From Zygaena filipendulae (taxonomy: Eukaryota > Arthropoda > Insecta > Lepidoptera > Zygaenidae), in contig OU015659.1 in NCBI GenBank assembly GCA_907165275.2, positions 8,970,501 through 9,034,500 of the forward strand: a stretch of 64,000 bases of DNA, given 5' to 3'. Made by a program: the position numbers and the translations under genes. The notes beneath the pieces are model-generated. The model was not told where the DNA came from and did no database searches. It worked only from the letters and a program-made list of their open reading frames with translations. Positions 32,053 to 43,046 of this stretch are shown here, piece after piece; position 1 is the stretch's first letter; each line of letters opens with the position of its first letter.

Positions 32053-33434
32053 ATAAATAAAATAAACCAGTGTTGCGAAAGGAAGAAAAAAATACATGGA
32101 AATGAGTTGGTTGGTCTAAGTTAAAATAAAATCTTTATTTCTCTCATTGCAGTATTTGTAATTGTGTATCTTCTATTTTCACATCGTACCCTAACAAGTT
32201 TCGCTTTAATAGTAGATAATTCATAGAGTATCGTAGCATTTATTCACCTGTATTGTTGTGATACCGTTTTTAACAAAACAAAGTGCTTGTCTTACCTTAA
32301 TTACAATGAGAGCGTGTATCATGAATTAAACAAAGACAATGTAGTGTGTACACTGCCTTTCAAGCGCACCTAAATAGATATGGGTCGACAGCTGCTCTGT
32401 CGGCCTTAAAATTTATAGCAAGATAACAAGGTAAGTACCTCATGCAAGTATAAAAAGTGAAAATACGTGGGACACGGAAAAGTAGTACCGCGTATAATCC
32501 TCGAAATTAGAGCCCATTTGATAAAGCGAGCGTTAAATCAGATTACCTCTGAGATGCGACTCCCGTGACTCGCAGCTAATTTAATACGTTTTGTATTGAA
32601 CATAATCATATTTTACAGTATATTTCGGTATTATACATATATTATTTACTAAAAAAATAGTCTTTAAATTTAATACTTAAAATTCAGTTTTCAACCATTT
32701 TTAAATGAAATAATTGGCGCAGATGTATTATACACAGTTTTAAAATTAGTCCAATCGGTTATTTATGATGCGAGAGGTAAGTATTTCACCAACATCGGGG
32801 TGGCTTGTTTTACAGATCTTTCGCTTTCCGGTTTGCAAAACGTTTTAGCGGTACTAAAAACGGCAACTTATAACGTCATACAGACGTTTTACAAATATCA
32901 TAAATTTTAAAAGGTGGTATACCTGTCTATGTAGCCTACTGTTTTTTTTTAATTTTATGATTCAATACAAAAACAAATGACATAACTGTGGTTGTTTGTG
33001 TAATAGGCTTAGCGGATCCGTTCGTGTATTGTACTTTTGTTCTCCAATTATTATTATTGAACATAAAAAGGAAACATTACCTATTCCACCTCATTATATT
33101 TGCTGTTCAAGATATAAAAAAAACAGTACTTTTTAAGTAGAAAAGAAACATAATTAATTAATCATGAATACAAGTAAAAATATGTTAAGAAAGTTATCTT
33201 GAAAAGAGGCTTGTATAAATAATTTATTAAAAACATCTTCAACTTTATAATTTCTTTGCTAGCAGTTTGGAATAAATTATTTACTGTTAAGTACGTCCCT
33301 TTTAATGAATTGTTTATAAATATAGGTGCTATTTTTTTTCTTGCATTGTCTGCTGTTATTTACTTTATGATAATTCGCAGTATTGCAACTACACCATGGC
33401 AGTTTCTGAGCTAAAGCTGAAATCCACGTGATTA

Positions 33435-33811
33435 AAGGTCCGTTTGTAGCTACAGACATTGAGCGTGCCAGACACGTTCTGTGTCAGACAAAATAATATT
33501 CTCCTATATAGGATGTATTAACGTGCAGTTTATATCTATCGTAACAGGGCTGCGCAAATGGCGACAGACACGGGTCGTGCCCAGCCAGTATCCGCGGAAA
33601 GAATATTTTGTCTGCACGGTTTGTATATATGTGTCTGCCGTATATGCCGAACAGTGTGAATAGAACATTGGAACTGTGCAGATATCTTTTGTAAATAACA
33701 TTGTCTGTCGGTTTCAGCCCTGGCACGTCTCTGACACGCCCAGATGTAAATAAACAATGTCTGTCAGTGTCTGCCACGGAACGTGTCTGGCACGCTCAAT
33801 GTCTGTAGATA
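33435..33811. mobile_element. AAGGTCCG-type MITE, second copy, inverted
   Basis: AAGGTCCGTTTGTAGCTACA and GACATTGAGCGTGCCAGACA at the left, with the near-perfect complement GTCTGGCACGCTCAATGTCT at the right. The interior matches 30638-30979 in reverse orientation. Frames of 60-97 codons on both strands here are repeat artefacts. Confidence 0.85.
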
Positions 33812-34119
33812 ATATAATATATGCACATTTCTCCTCTTACAATAAGTATTCACATATTTAATATTCATTTATTTGGAAAATAATCATTACATGTCATAGA
33901 TTTCAATTTAATTTACCTATATAAAATTAACAAGTACCTTCGCACTACACAAAAGAGTAGGTAATATTAACAAAGCAACAAAATAAAAGAAAAAAGTGAA
34001 AATCTATATACATATAACATAGTACTATTCCGTAATGGCCTAAATATAGTTTTATGAAATTTGTTTGTAATTACTGCCATGTGCTGTGGAATTTTGTTGA
34101 ATGAAAAAAAAAAAAAAAA

Positions 34120-34342
34120 AAATTAAATGTAAATAAAATTGAAGTCTCTGTTTGTAGTTCTTAATTAACAGATTTTCACCAAATGCATATGAAAGTAAAT
34201 ATATGGTACTTACATAAAAAAAAATCTCTGTCTGTTTCTTCGTGCTAATTTCTAAAACTACTGGACCGATTTAAAAAAAAAAAAAGTTTGCGGGAATTCC
34301 AAAACTCAAGCAGGTGAAACCACGGTATACGCGCGCAGCTAG
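34120..34342 (+). mobile_element. Helitron-like copy paralogous to 11965-12259
   Basis: AAAATTGAAGTCTCTG, AATTAACAGATTTTCACC, CTAAAACTACTGGACCG, a poly(A) run, GCAGGTGAAACCACGG and CTAG at 34339-34342. A 20-base A run (about 34103-34122) lies at its left border. Confidence 0.7.
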
Positions 34343-34457
34343 TAATCAATAAAAAAAAAGTTTTATTTTATATTGTCAATTACATTATCAAACCAATAAA
34401 ATAATGCACTTATGAGTATATAATATATCATATACATGTACGAGATATTATGCTTAC

Positions 34458-34463
34458 CTGCAT
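34458..34463 (-). CDS. candidate first coding exon (ATG CAG) of the 29531-29983 gene
   Basis: On the minus strand, ACGG-ATG-CAG is followed at once by GTAAGC, a strong donor, in phase 0. Spliced to 29983 it yields MQNIYFTIVTVHICGLASA, a full signal peptide. Exons this small occur at the start of insect secreted-protein genes. Weaknesses: the Kozak context is poor, other ATGs occur upstream, and the same CAG could instead be an acceptor for an intron starting GTAAGT at about 34518. Confidence 0.4.
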
Positions 34464-34725
34464 CCGTTAAAATATCAGTGAAACCAATGATATGAAAAGT
34501 ATTAAAATTGGTTTAAAGATCACTTACCTACTTCGAATGACATATAACGCAATTTAAAGATGCTAGATGCGACTCGGCACCTATTCAGGATGAGTTGACA
34601 GGATGCCGGCACCTTATCTGCGACTTTCAGTTGAACTGCTTTCATAACTAACCCGCCTTTCGTTATTTTATCGGTAACTCTACATAGCGAACACTTGTTT
34701 TGACTATACATAGTAGGTACCTAAC
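34464..34725 (-). promoter_or_regulatory. candidate 5'UTR/promoter island
   Basis: 34540-34700 is GC-richer and unique in the window. On the minus strand it contains AGTAGGTAAGTGATC (a donor-like site, about 34508-34522) and an AGCAGTTCAACTG initiator-like element. Placed directly upstream of the candidate ATG-CAG exon. Confidence 0.3.
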
Positions 34726-34790
34726 TAGCTTATGTATTACGGACACAAATTAAACAGTATAGTCCACACTACATTTATATTTATTAGGTA

Positions 34791-35423
34791 CTAGCTGCCC
34801 CCCGCGGTTTTACCCCCGCGTGTAGGTAAAGATGATGTTTCATTAGTCTGACTGTTCACTGTACTATGTTTTTACATCTTCATCTGTATTCGAAATCCTT
34901 TAATCAGGGTTGTTTGACACTTTGATTGAATAAAAATTCACAATACACTAATCGATTTTAGAAACTATTTAATTTCAATGTTCTCGTAGCAATTCCGGGA
35001 TAAAAAGTATCGTATGTCACTTAGAAACACTAGCTGTAGCTTCGCATACGTGAAAGAGTTTTTAAAATACAATAGGGATTTTGACTACTTTTGAAAATCA
35101 AAATTCTAATTAGTCCGTCAGTTAGAAAATAAAAAAATAATAGACACGTATTTTTTCCTTTTTCAAATAAATTAAAATATACAGAGATAAAGCGCATTAA
35201 AGTTTAGGATGAGGAGGTCGTGACATCACTAACCGCAAAACAGCCATACTTACTGTCAGAATAGTGACGTCACGCGAAATTTCAACTCAATATATCGCCG
35301 TTATTTTTTGATTACGTAAAAAAAGAAAAAATATGTTGCAAATATTTTTTTATAATCTACAAGACGGACTAAAAAATAATAATTAGTCAACATGCTCATT
35401 AGGTACCTATATATTAGTATAGA
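34791..35423 (-). mobile_element. Helitron-like family A2, minus, interrupted by a MITE
   Basis: Begins CTAGCTGCCCCCCGCGG, resumes at 34985 with GCAATTCCGGGATAAAAAGT and GCATACGTGAAAGAGTTTTT, and finishes at 35402-35423 with ATATTAGTATAGA. 34825-34975 is additional unidentified insert; 35078-35402 is the MITE. Confidence 0.65.
35078..35402. mobile_element. TAGTCCGT-type MITE nested in a Helitron
   Basis: AATTAGTCCGTCAGTTAG, TAAAGCGCATTAAAGTTTAG, AGTGACGTCACGCGAAAT, TCGCCGTTATTTTTTGATTA and ACGGACTAAAAAAT closely match 20675-21004. It sits inside the A2 copy, so it is younger than that insertion. Confidence 0.8.
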
Positions 35424-36957
35424 TTGTACTATTTATAAATAGATACAAATTTTGTTCATCAATTTAGTTCATCTATTACAAACAAAAATACAAAAAATCA
35501 TATCTTTACTCTTCATTAAGTAGTAGGTATATATATGCTTCTATATATATAATATAGATATACTTCTAAAACAATAAGCATTAGCATGGAAAATCTTACT
35601 TTCTCGTTCGTTTATAACAGACCCCTACAGAACCACTGAGTTCATGTTTAAAAAAAATATTTGTCAAATCGAGTGTTATGCCCCCTCGTTTGTTTATGAA
35701 CTTAACAAAACAAACAAAACTAATTTACTAAATATCCGTTTTAGTGTGAATAAATTGATCCATTATTCCATCCAATTAAATAAGTGCGTAACTATTTTAT
35801 TATTTAGTAATTCGGTTTGTATGTTTGTTGTTATTAATGGGTATATATACTTATAGCTGTAGGTAGCAAGTACTATACATGACTATATTATGTACGTTAA
35901 AAAATTCCGTAAAAAATCCTCACATGTAGTGAAAAATTCTCACATATGTGACCATTTTTCCCTGACAGCTGACAGTTACTTTCAGCTCCCTGTCAAACTT
36001 AAGTTATCTACGCACAAACTCACAGCACGTTTACGTAGGTACAAGCGGCCGTTTCCTTGTGGAAAAGTACCTACTTGAATTAGTTCATTTGTATAGGGTA
36101 TCACCGGGCTGCTATTAGTTTTTACGCGATTCACATTCAAAAAAATCAGGAATAAATAGTATTAATGCCTTCGGCATTATTTTCTGTCAATCTGTAATTT
36201 TTTTATACCAAAGGTAAAAAATATGTTATGATCGCCTGTGCATCGGTCATTGATGGTGCCATATGACTCTGATGTGGACATAGTTAAAATCTAACTTAAA
36301 CTATCATGTCAAGGTGTTGGTCGGCAAATACAAAATATACCTACCTACATTACCATATTTTGTAAAGGGTTAAATAAATAAACGCTTTTACAGCCACGCT
36401 CAACGCTCAGTTTCAAATCAAAAGAGGTTTTTCCAAAATTCATGCAGGTTCAAATAAATAGCCATAGCTAGTAATTTCGTTCTCGTGTATCAAATTGACG
36501 AATGCCTTTAACGACTTAATTTCCGGTTGTTCTATTGAAATACTGGTTATGCAAATGTTTGTACACGCGTTCACTAACGCTTCGTTGTTATTGTAATTTA
36601 ATTGAAAATTAATTTATAAGTATAACTTTTGCCCACGGTTCCACTCGGATGTTGGGAAAAAGTGTGCTGGTGCTAAGTAACGGAAATCGTGAACACAATA
36701 TTGTCACCGGCATTCAGGTAAGGCTACCGAAACCAACCCTCGGGTGCTTGGCAGCTTTTCAACTTTTTGGTGGTAAGAATATAGCTAGCCAGCTGAGAAA
36801 TAGAAAGTATCCTACCAAAATGCTATACCTTTCATGGCGTTTTCTTTAGCCGACAGCTCAAACTCAAGCAGTCGAATTTAAGGCTTTTTTTTTCGTCGAG
36901 AAAAAAGTTTCATAATTTCTTTACTTATTACCTATAGGTAAATGCCTCTTCTTCTGA
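35424..36957. other. intergenic
   Basis: No gene. TAATGCCTTCGGCATTA (about 36163-36179) is a perfect small hairpin, possibly from a LINE tail. A second-type Helitron 3' end lies at 36621-36652. The 66-codon plus frame after it (36649-36849) holds a donor-like CAGGTAAGG but sits inside that repeat. Confidence 0.35.
36621..36652 (-). mobile_element. 3' end of Helitron family B (CTTTTGCCCGCGG type)
   Basis: ACTTTTGCCCACGGTTCC is the reverse complement of the GGCAAAAGCTAG-type end carried by 49080-49358. Right boundary unclear. Confidence 0.45.
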
Positions 36958-37247
36958 GGTAAATGCGAAAGTGAGTTTGTTTGTTTGTTACGCTTTCACA
37001 CCTTGACGGCTCAACAGATCATGATGAAATTTTGTATACACGTTGTCAGGGGTACAGAGATGGACATTGGGTATTTTTTATCCCGGAATTCCCGCGAGAA
37101 CTCCGAAATTTACGTGGGTGAAACTACGTTCAATTTTGCATACAACACGTTATCAGGGGTACCTACTGAGAACGATATAAGGTACTTTTTGTCCCGGAAT
37201 TCTCGCGGGAATTCCGAAACTGTACCTACCGCAGATGAAACAGCTAG
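36958..37247 (+). mobile_element. Helitron-like family A1, plus, internal tandem duplication
   Basis: AATGCGAAAGTGAGTTTG, then two successive units each running from TTTTG(T/C)ATAC...CAC GTTGTCAGGGGTAC to ATCCCGGAATTC(C/T)CGCG. Ends GATGAAACAGCTAG at 37247. Confidence 0.8.
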
Positions 37248-39059
37248 TTTTTACGCAAAACTCCCAACAGTGAAATATTTTTAGAATCGTTTTTGTATAA
37301 TATACTTACCAGTTCCAGAACTTACCAGTTTGGAAATCACTTTTCGTTTTTTACAATTAGGTAGTTTTTCAGTTTATCCATCTAAAATAACAAATATTTT
37401 CTCTTTATAACATTAGTTATAGATATACAAAATTTGCATATTACAAAATTTAAACATGTTGGTATAATTTCCTGTCGCCAAAGAGTCCCAGCTCAGAATT
37501 GGGTTATACCTGTATGTTAAATTCTTAATAATGTGGAGCAGCGCTGTTTATAGCTTGGACCAAAGTAAAATTAAGTTAAGTACAAAAAAAAAGAAGATTA
37601 CGTCACGATCCGGATCCATTTGAATAGTGCATTGTGTCTATAAATATATCCAAATCTACATATTAATAGACACTACATAAAAAAATAATGCTTAGTAAAG
37701 AAAATATATAAGAAATATCTACTCTCCAATATGAAAGTTTGATTGTATTCAATATATTCACAAAGGCAAGTCCTTTGGTACATTTAATAATAATAATCTT
37801 CCAACTACATGTTTCAAAAGCAACATACCTATTTCTATTACGTATACTAGTATGTCGATTGATCAAGTTAATAACTTCTTCACCACATAACGCTTAAAGC
37901 TATATTGGTGGCTTTTGGTTGTACGTACATGATATTATTGTCCAGTGCTAGGTCCTCTCAGATATCTAGCACACTAAAGCCTTTGTGTAAGGCTTTATGT
38001 AAGATATTAAAACCTCTCTAGTCTTGCGCACTTGACAATGGGCTATGTGCTTAATTATGAGTGAACAAAAACAGGGACAATTAATATTGCACGTATACCT
38101 ACATACACTAATAACATTAATTAAATGAAGATTTTTAACTATGTCAAAACTATCTTGAATGTCAAACCTAATACCTAGGAGGTTAGGTATACACCAAAAT
38201 CACATCTATCCATCTGATTTCTTGTAGACGGTTTAAATGTATACCGGAGTGTTTATTTACCTTAAGTATTTATGTATGTAGGTATGTATTTACAAAAAAT
38301 GTATACAAGTATCATATTATTAGATATTTAATAATAAAAAGTATATACAAACCTATCATAATAGATTACGGAATTAGGTACAATGTCTCGACTTTAATTT
38401 AATCTAAATTTACAACCAAGTACAATATATCATTTAATATATACTATATTATAAACACAATAAAAATCATTTAATATACTTATACATACTATATTATAAA
38501 TATATTATTATAATTACAATTCAATAAATACTAAAAGTAGTATTTATTGAAGTACCTATGAATTGTAACTTATGTAGCTTCATATAAAAGAATTGTTTTG
38601 TAATGTATATCTCTCTTCAAGATTCAGTTGAATAAAAAGTGTTGGAAGAAAAATAAAAATATTTACATATTTTTTGTCATCCTAACTTAATAACAAAAAT
38701 GGAATAAAAAAATATTTTATTTCAAATAATATGAGAATTATAATATTTTATTATATTTTTTAAATATAAGTACCTATACAGACATCTTCTTTCAGACTTT
38801 CTTTTATGTAGGTAGATTCACGTGTCGTAAGGTTCTGCTTTTCCATGGTATAGCAACGTGAAAAAAATATGAAACTATTGTTAAAACAATTCCAAAATAT
38901 CAAAAAATTAAAACTAATGAACAAAAAAAAAATCTAATGTCCTATTTATGAAATATTAAAAATGATAAATGTAACTATAAAACACAAAAAGTAATAAAAA
39001 TAAACCATTTCATGAATGGTAAATCCCTAAAAGGTATGACAACAAACCTATGTCAAATA
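37248..39059. other. intergenic, very AT-rich
   Basis: No gene. 38400-38560 holds a direct repeat of ATCATTTAATATA...ACTATATTATAAA and a perfect 13-bp hairpin TTCAATAAATACT / AGTATTTATTGAA at 38520-38551. Confidence 0.4.
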
Positions 39060-39240
39060 TTAGAATAGTACAAAAATAGAGTGGACAGCCAGCCGCCCTG
39101 CGCAGTCTCAAGCGGAAATCTGAAAGCTCGGAGTCTGAAACACATCTGAGCATGAACATGGAGAGCAAAGGGGCAGCTTTCGGCTCAGTCGCTCGCACGC
39201 TACCGCTGCAGTAGTGCGTGCGAGGGCGGCGGTCAGATTC
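39060..39240. promoter_or_regulatory. GC-rich island, candidate promoter or 5' exon
   Basis: CAGCCAGCCGCCCTGCGCAG and GCGTGCGAGGGCGGCGG stand in very AT-rich surroundings and match no other repeat in the window. Both strands give short frames (about 60 codons) with no motif. Candidate TSS/5'UTR on composition only; direction unresolved. Confidence 0.3.
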
Positions 39241-40565
39241 GTTACAAAAACACGCGCGATAACATTCAGAAAAACTACGAAAAAATTTACACCATTCATA
39301 TTTTATTTCTGATGCAGTGTGAATGAATGCACTTTTAATAAAATGTGTAAAGTTTTTTTCTAAGTAAATTTCTTCGTTTTATAAAATCTTCAATATTTGT
39401 TAACTGGTTGTTTTTTAATATGAAAAGTGTGACTTTCGTTGGAGCAGTGCAAGTTCGAGCTTTTGATTGACAGCTGAAAGACACGTTAACAAAGGATGTT
39501 AATTTATGCAATTATTTGAGTGCTTCTATAATTTTACTCGACTTTATTTTTGTGATGGAAAAGCTTTGGATGCAATGAAGTACATTATGTAAGTTGTGTT
39601 AGATCTTTTAATAAATTGTCTTAAATGCTTAATTATCCTATATTTATGCCTAAATTATTTAAGCACCTAACATTTGTTTACCGCAAGTTCGCCAGCGTCA
39701 ATTCCGTGATTTTCTCAATGAACGATGAAGTCACGTATTAACCTATAAGATAATGCAGAACATATCTATTTGTATGCCTTTTATATCAATACGCTCTGTC
39801 GTTTAGACATATGATTGAGTTATAAATATCTAAACATCCAAACAATCATAGTTATAATACGAAACGAAATAACATTAGTAAGATTATTTCGTTCCATTCT
39901 TTTGTAGAATTGTAAATTGTAAATGACTCCTTTGTTAAATATACAAAATATTTATATCATCATAATTATAAGGTTTCACAGATTCTAAAAGGTTTTAGAG
40001 GTTGAACAGTTCGTTTTTAGGTATCTAAAAATGTCAATTAACCATACCTACTTATTTTGTGTGACCTACATTGTAATACGGGGTTTATCGAATGCTTTAA
40101 TTTATGTTTCAGGTATTTTTATTATCAACCTTCTTACTCAACGAAACGTAAACTTGCTATCACAATTGGATTAAATGAGATAATATATTACATTATAATG
40201 ATGGTGATTAAGAATAAAAACCCGGTAGAGGATTAAATTATGAAGTTCGTTTATTGAGGTTAGACCTATAAAAAAAATAACTACTAAGGAATTTTATTAA
40301 AAAAGAAAACGACGGAAGAATAGGTACATAATTAAAATATCGTAAATACGATGGTTTTTTTTTGTGTATTTCAATATAATATATATAATATAATATTATA
40401 TTATATTATAAAATAGTTTTATTGAAAATCGCAAAAAGGGCGTTTTGATCACTTCCGTACATACCACATAGCTTTTTATATGTAGTAGGTACATGTACAT
40501 GTAGTAGGTATATTTTTGTACTGGTACACTTGTGACGATACTGTGACACTTCCCTTTTTAACCTG
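39241..40565. other. intergenic
   Basis: AT-rich, no gene. A TATAA-type low-complexity run at 40371-40412. Confidence 0.35.
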
Positions 40566-40612
40566 GAGTAAAGAATTCCCGCGGAAATCCCGCAAGTGAA
40601 ACCGCGGGGAAT
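40566..40612 (+). mobile_element. Helitron-like 3' remnant
   Basis: GAATTCCCGCGGAAATCCCG and GTGAAACCGCGGGGAATA; lacks CTAG. Confidence 0.55.
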
Positions 40613-41027
40613 AAAGTATGTTAGTTTGAATCTATAATGTAGTCGAATTAATCATTTTTTTGTCGTGAACCTTGCATTGTGGTTTTATTCATATGTATAA
40701 AGTTAATTAGACCCCGTATTAATAAATACATTCAAACTCCAGACTCTCAACTTAGTCTTAGTTTGTCTTCATTTTTCAGCTCAATGAGCTAGACAGACAA
40801 CATCTTGCTGGCTCTTTGGTAGCGTTTAGTTAATAATGTCCAAGTACCAACCTATATGAACATTGACAAGACTGCAATGCTTACAAAATGACCGTAGTCA
40901 AAGTATTAAGGAACCCTCATAACAAGAACGCTATAAAATCGTATACTATTATGGCAACTAGTTTTAATCTTCTCAATGTACACTTCATAAAACTACCTAC
41001 ATTCTAGTGACTACGCAACCATAATTA
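40613..41027. other. intergenic
   Basis: AT-rich; nothing recognised. Confidence 0.3.
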
Positions 41028-41231
41028 TCCCTACTAGGTAATATTATAAATGCGAAACTCTGTCTGTCTATCTGTCTGTTACGCTTTCACGCCCTAACGG
41101 CTCAACCGATCATCATGAAATTTTGTACACACGTTGTCAGAGATACAGAGAAGGATATAGGGTACTTTTTATGCCGGAATTCCTACGGAAACTCTAAAAT
41201 TTCCGCGGGTGAAACCGCGGGGCACAGCTAG
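41028..41231 (+). mobile_element. Helitron-like family A1, reference-quality complete copy
   Basis: A|TC at 41028, AATATTATAAATGCGAAACT, GTCTGTCTATCTGTCTG, ACGGCTCAACCGATCATCAT, then the hairpin CCGCGGGTGAAACCGCGG and CAGCTAG|T. 204 bp. It has all family hallmarks in little-decayed form. Confidence 0.9.
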
Positions 41232-42661
41232 TAAAGGCCTAAGTAAACTTCCAAATAGATTCAAATGAATGACCTGTGCCCTGAGCATGAGTAACATACC
41301 TACCTACGTCGTTTTTCGTTTTATGAGTAACTTTCAATAAAAGTATCTATATAATTATATACTTTTGTGTTGAGAGTTACGAAAGCAATTCGTGTGAAAT
41401 TTTGTGATTCTTTTTGTACAAATTATAAAGTTAAACATAAAGTTTAGTGAGTTCAAGTGATCAGTTTATTAGACAGACTAATCAGTTGATTAGACAGACG
41501 TAAAGCTTTGTAGTATCACAAACAAGTAGTATCAGAAAATTCTAAAGGCAAGCTTTATCATTCTGTACTACTTTTACTATGGAACCTACTTTTAACCGTA
41601 AAAAAAAAAACGAAATTCATATTTTGAACTAGTTTATATTTTGTTTGGAAGAAAGTTTCACATAAAACCATACATTTTACGGCATTTAAAAAACAATGAG
41701 AATGAGACGAATGAGTTTACTTTCAACTGCGAAATATTGTGTCCATAACCCTAAAACTACCTCAACTGGAAGTAGAGTTCAGTATCTCCTTAATGGTTAG
41801 CGATTTGGTTATCTTAATAAATATTTGCATAATAATTAATTAATTAATTATATTAATATAATTAGTTAATTTAATATAATTAATATAATTAATATTAATA
41901 TAATATGATTATATTAATTATAATTAATATTAATATAATTTATTAATTTGCATAATAAATACCTAATCAATTATTATCAAAACAAATTAAGTCGGGTTTT
42001 ATTTAAAATCGGCTGAGTTTAGTTTTACAGTTTACAGTTGCATAACCATTAGCGAATCTGACGCCAAAAAATTTATCTCTTGTCCGTCGGTTGGGCTGGG
42101 CTCGCCAAATTGATTTTGCTTGAAAAGTCCAAAATAAATGCTGTAGACTTGAAACTCACAACGTTAGTAACTATCACCATAGTTTACTTTTAACAACTAA
42201 AATGGAGGAGTATCGTTCGTAAATCTAAGACCACGCTCTAGAGAAAGCGGACAAAGTAACAAATAATATGTACCTATTAAATACAATAATTAATGAAAGT
42301 AACAAATAATAACTAGCATACCACTACGTCAAGCTCGTCGTAGTTAGTATAAGACAAATCATAAAATGACACACGAATTATATTTTTGTTGGAAGTTACT
42401 CGCTAGTATATTCTATAAATATTCGTCCTCAGGCCATCGCAGAGATTCCCGAGGCGGATTTATGGGGAAATTCGCGGAAAAACATTTGTTCTCAATGGAA
42501 AACAGTGAGATAATGGAATGATAGATAGCCTACCCCGCCCGCCCATAATCGCTAAACTATTGCTTTTCCTTACCGGTTGGTAGTCAGCCATCTGGTCTTC
42601 CAATGTTAATATTTGATCCAAAAACCTACCTACCTCTACATGTTTTAAGCGTTCCTAAGTT
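41232..42661. other. intergenic
   Basis: No gene apart from the AT tract below. 42070-42130 (CTTGTCCGTCGGTTGGGCTG) and 42425-42560 are locally GC-richer, with no frame. Confidence 0.35.
41823..41958. repeat. AT-only palindromic tract between direct repeats
   Basis: A 13-bp direct repeat ATTTGCATAATAA (41823-41835 and 41946-41958) brackets about 110 bases of TTAATATAA-type sequence. The tract has only two non-A/T bases and many small palindromes. Confidence 0.7.
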
Positions 42662-42800
42662 TTTTTTTTATGTCATAGGGAGCAAACGGGCAAGTGGTAC
42701 ACCTGATGGTAAGTGATTACCGCCGCCCATATAGATATCTGCAACTCCAGAAGGCATGTAGGTGTGTTGCCAAATTGGAAAGGGGATGGGAGTAAATAAT
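42662..42800 (+). repeat. common lepidopteran repeat (ACCTGATGGTAAGTGAT type)
   Basis: GCAAACGGGCAAGTGGTACA, CCTGATGGTAAGTGATTACC, GCCGCCCATATAGATATCTG and GGTGTGTTGCCAAATTGG follow a widespread moth retroposon consensus, recognised from memory. The GGTAAGTGAT here is repeat sequence, not a splice donor. Confidence 0.65.
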
Positions 42801-42844
42801 AAATTCTGTGGATAAACGGTTTTATTTAAAAATATTTATTTCTT

Positions 42845-43046
42845 TATAGCTGTTACCCGCGGTTTCTTTCACGGTAATATCAGAGTCCCCACAGGAATTC
42901 CGGGATAAAATTTACCCTATGTCCTTCTCTGTACCCCTAACAATGTGCATGCAAAGTTTCATGATAATCGGCGGTGACGTTAAGGCGTGAAAACGTAACA
43001 ACAACAAACAACAAACTCACTTTCGCATTCATAATATTAGTAAGGA
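42845..43046 (-). mobile_element. Helitron-like family A1, minus
   Basis: TAGCTGTTACCCGCGG, TACCCTATGTCCTTCTCTGT, TTCATGATAATCGGCGGTGA, and TTCATAATATTAGTAAGGA at the 5' end. Nearly full length. Confidence 0.85.

Larger units (their letters stand above)
29987..34457 (-). other. putative intron of the 29531-34463 gene
   Basis: Ends with a T-rich tract and CAG, and would begin GTAAGC at 34457. It contains two AAGGTCCG-type MITEs, a SINE, a LINE tail and a Helitron-like copy, and no competing open frame of note. 30000-30630 and 32060-33430 are plain AT-rich DNA; a Helitron-like CTAGCGGTGTCCCGTGG remnant lies at 30528-30545. The model depends on the small first exon being correct. Confidence 0.4.

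Noticed and set aside
33481..33777. Several overlapping 60-97-codon frames on both strands
   Set aside because: They lie wholly within an inverted-repeat MITE present elsewhere in inverted orientation; no coding signature.
36649..36745. Exon ending CAGGTAAGG
   Set aside because: The sequence starts inside the 3' end of a second-type Helitron (ACTTTTGCCCACGG), so the frame is repeat DNA.
42700..42725. Splice-donor-like GGTAAGTGAT
   Set aside because: It is part of a conserved moth retroposon consensus, not an exon boundary.
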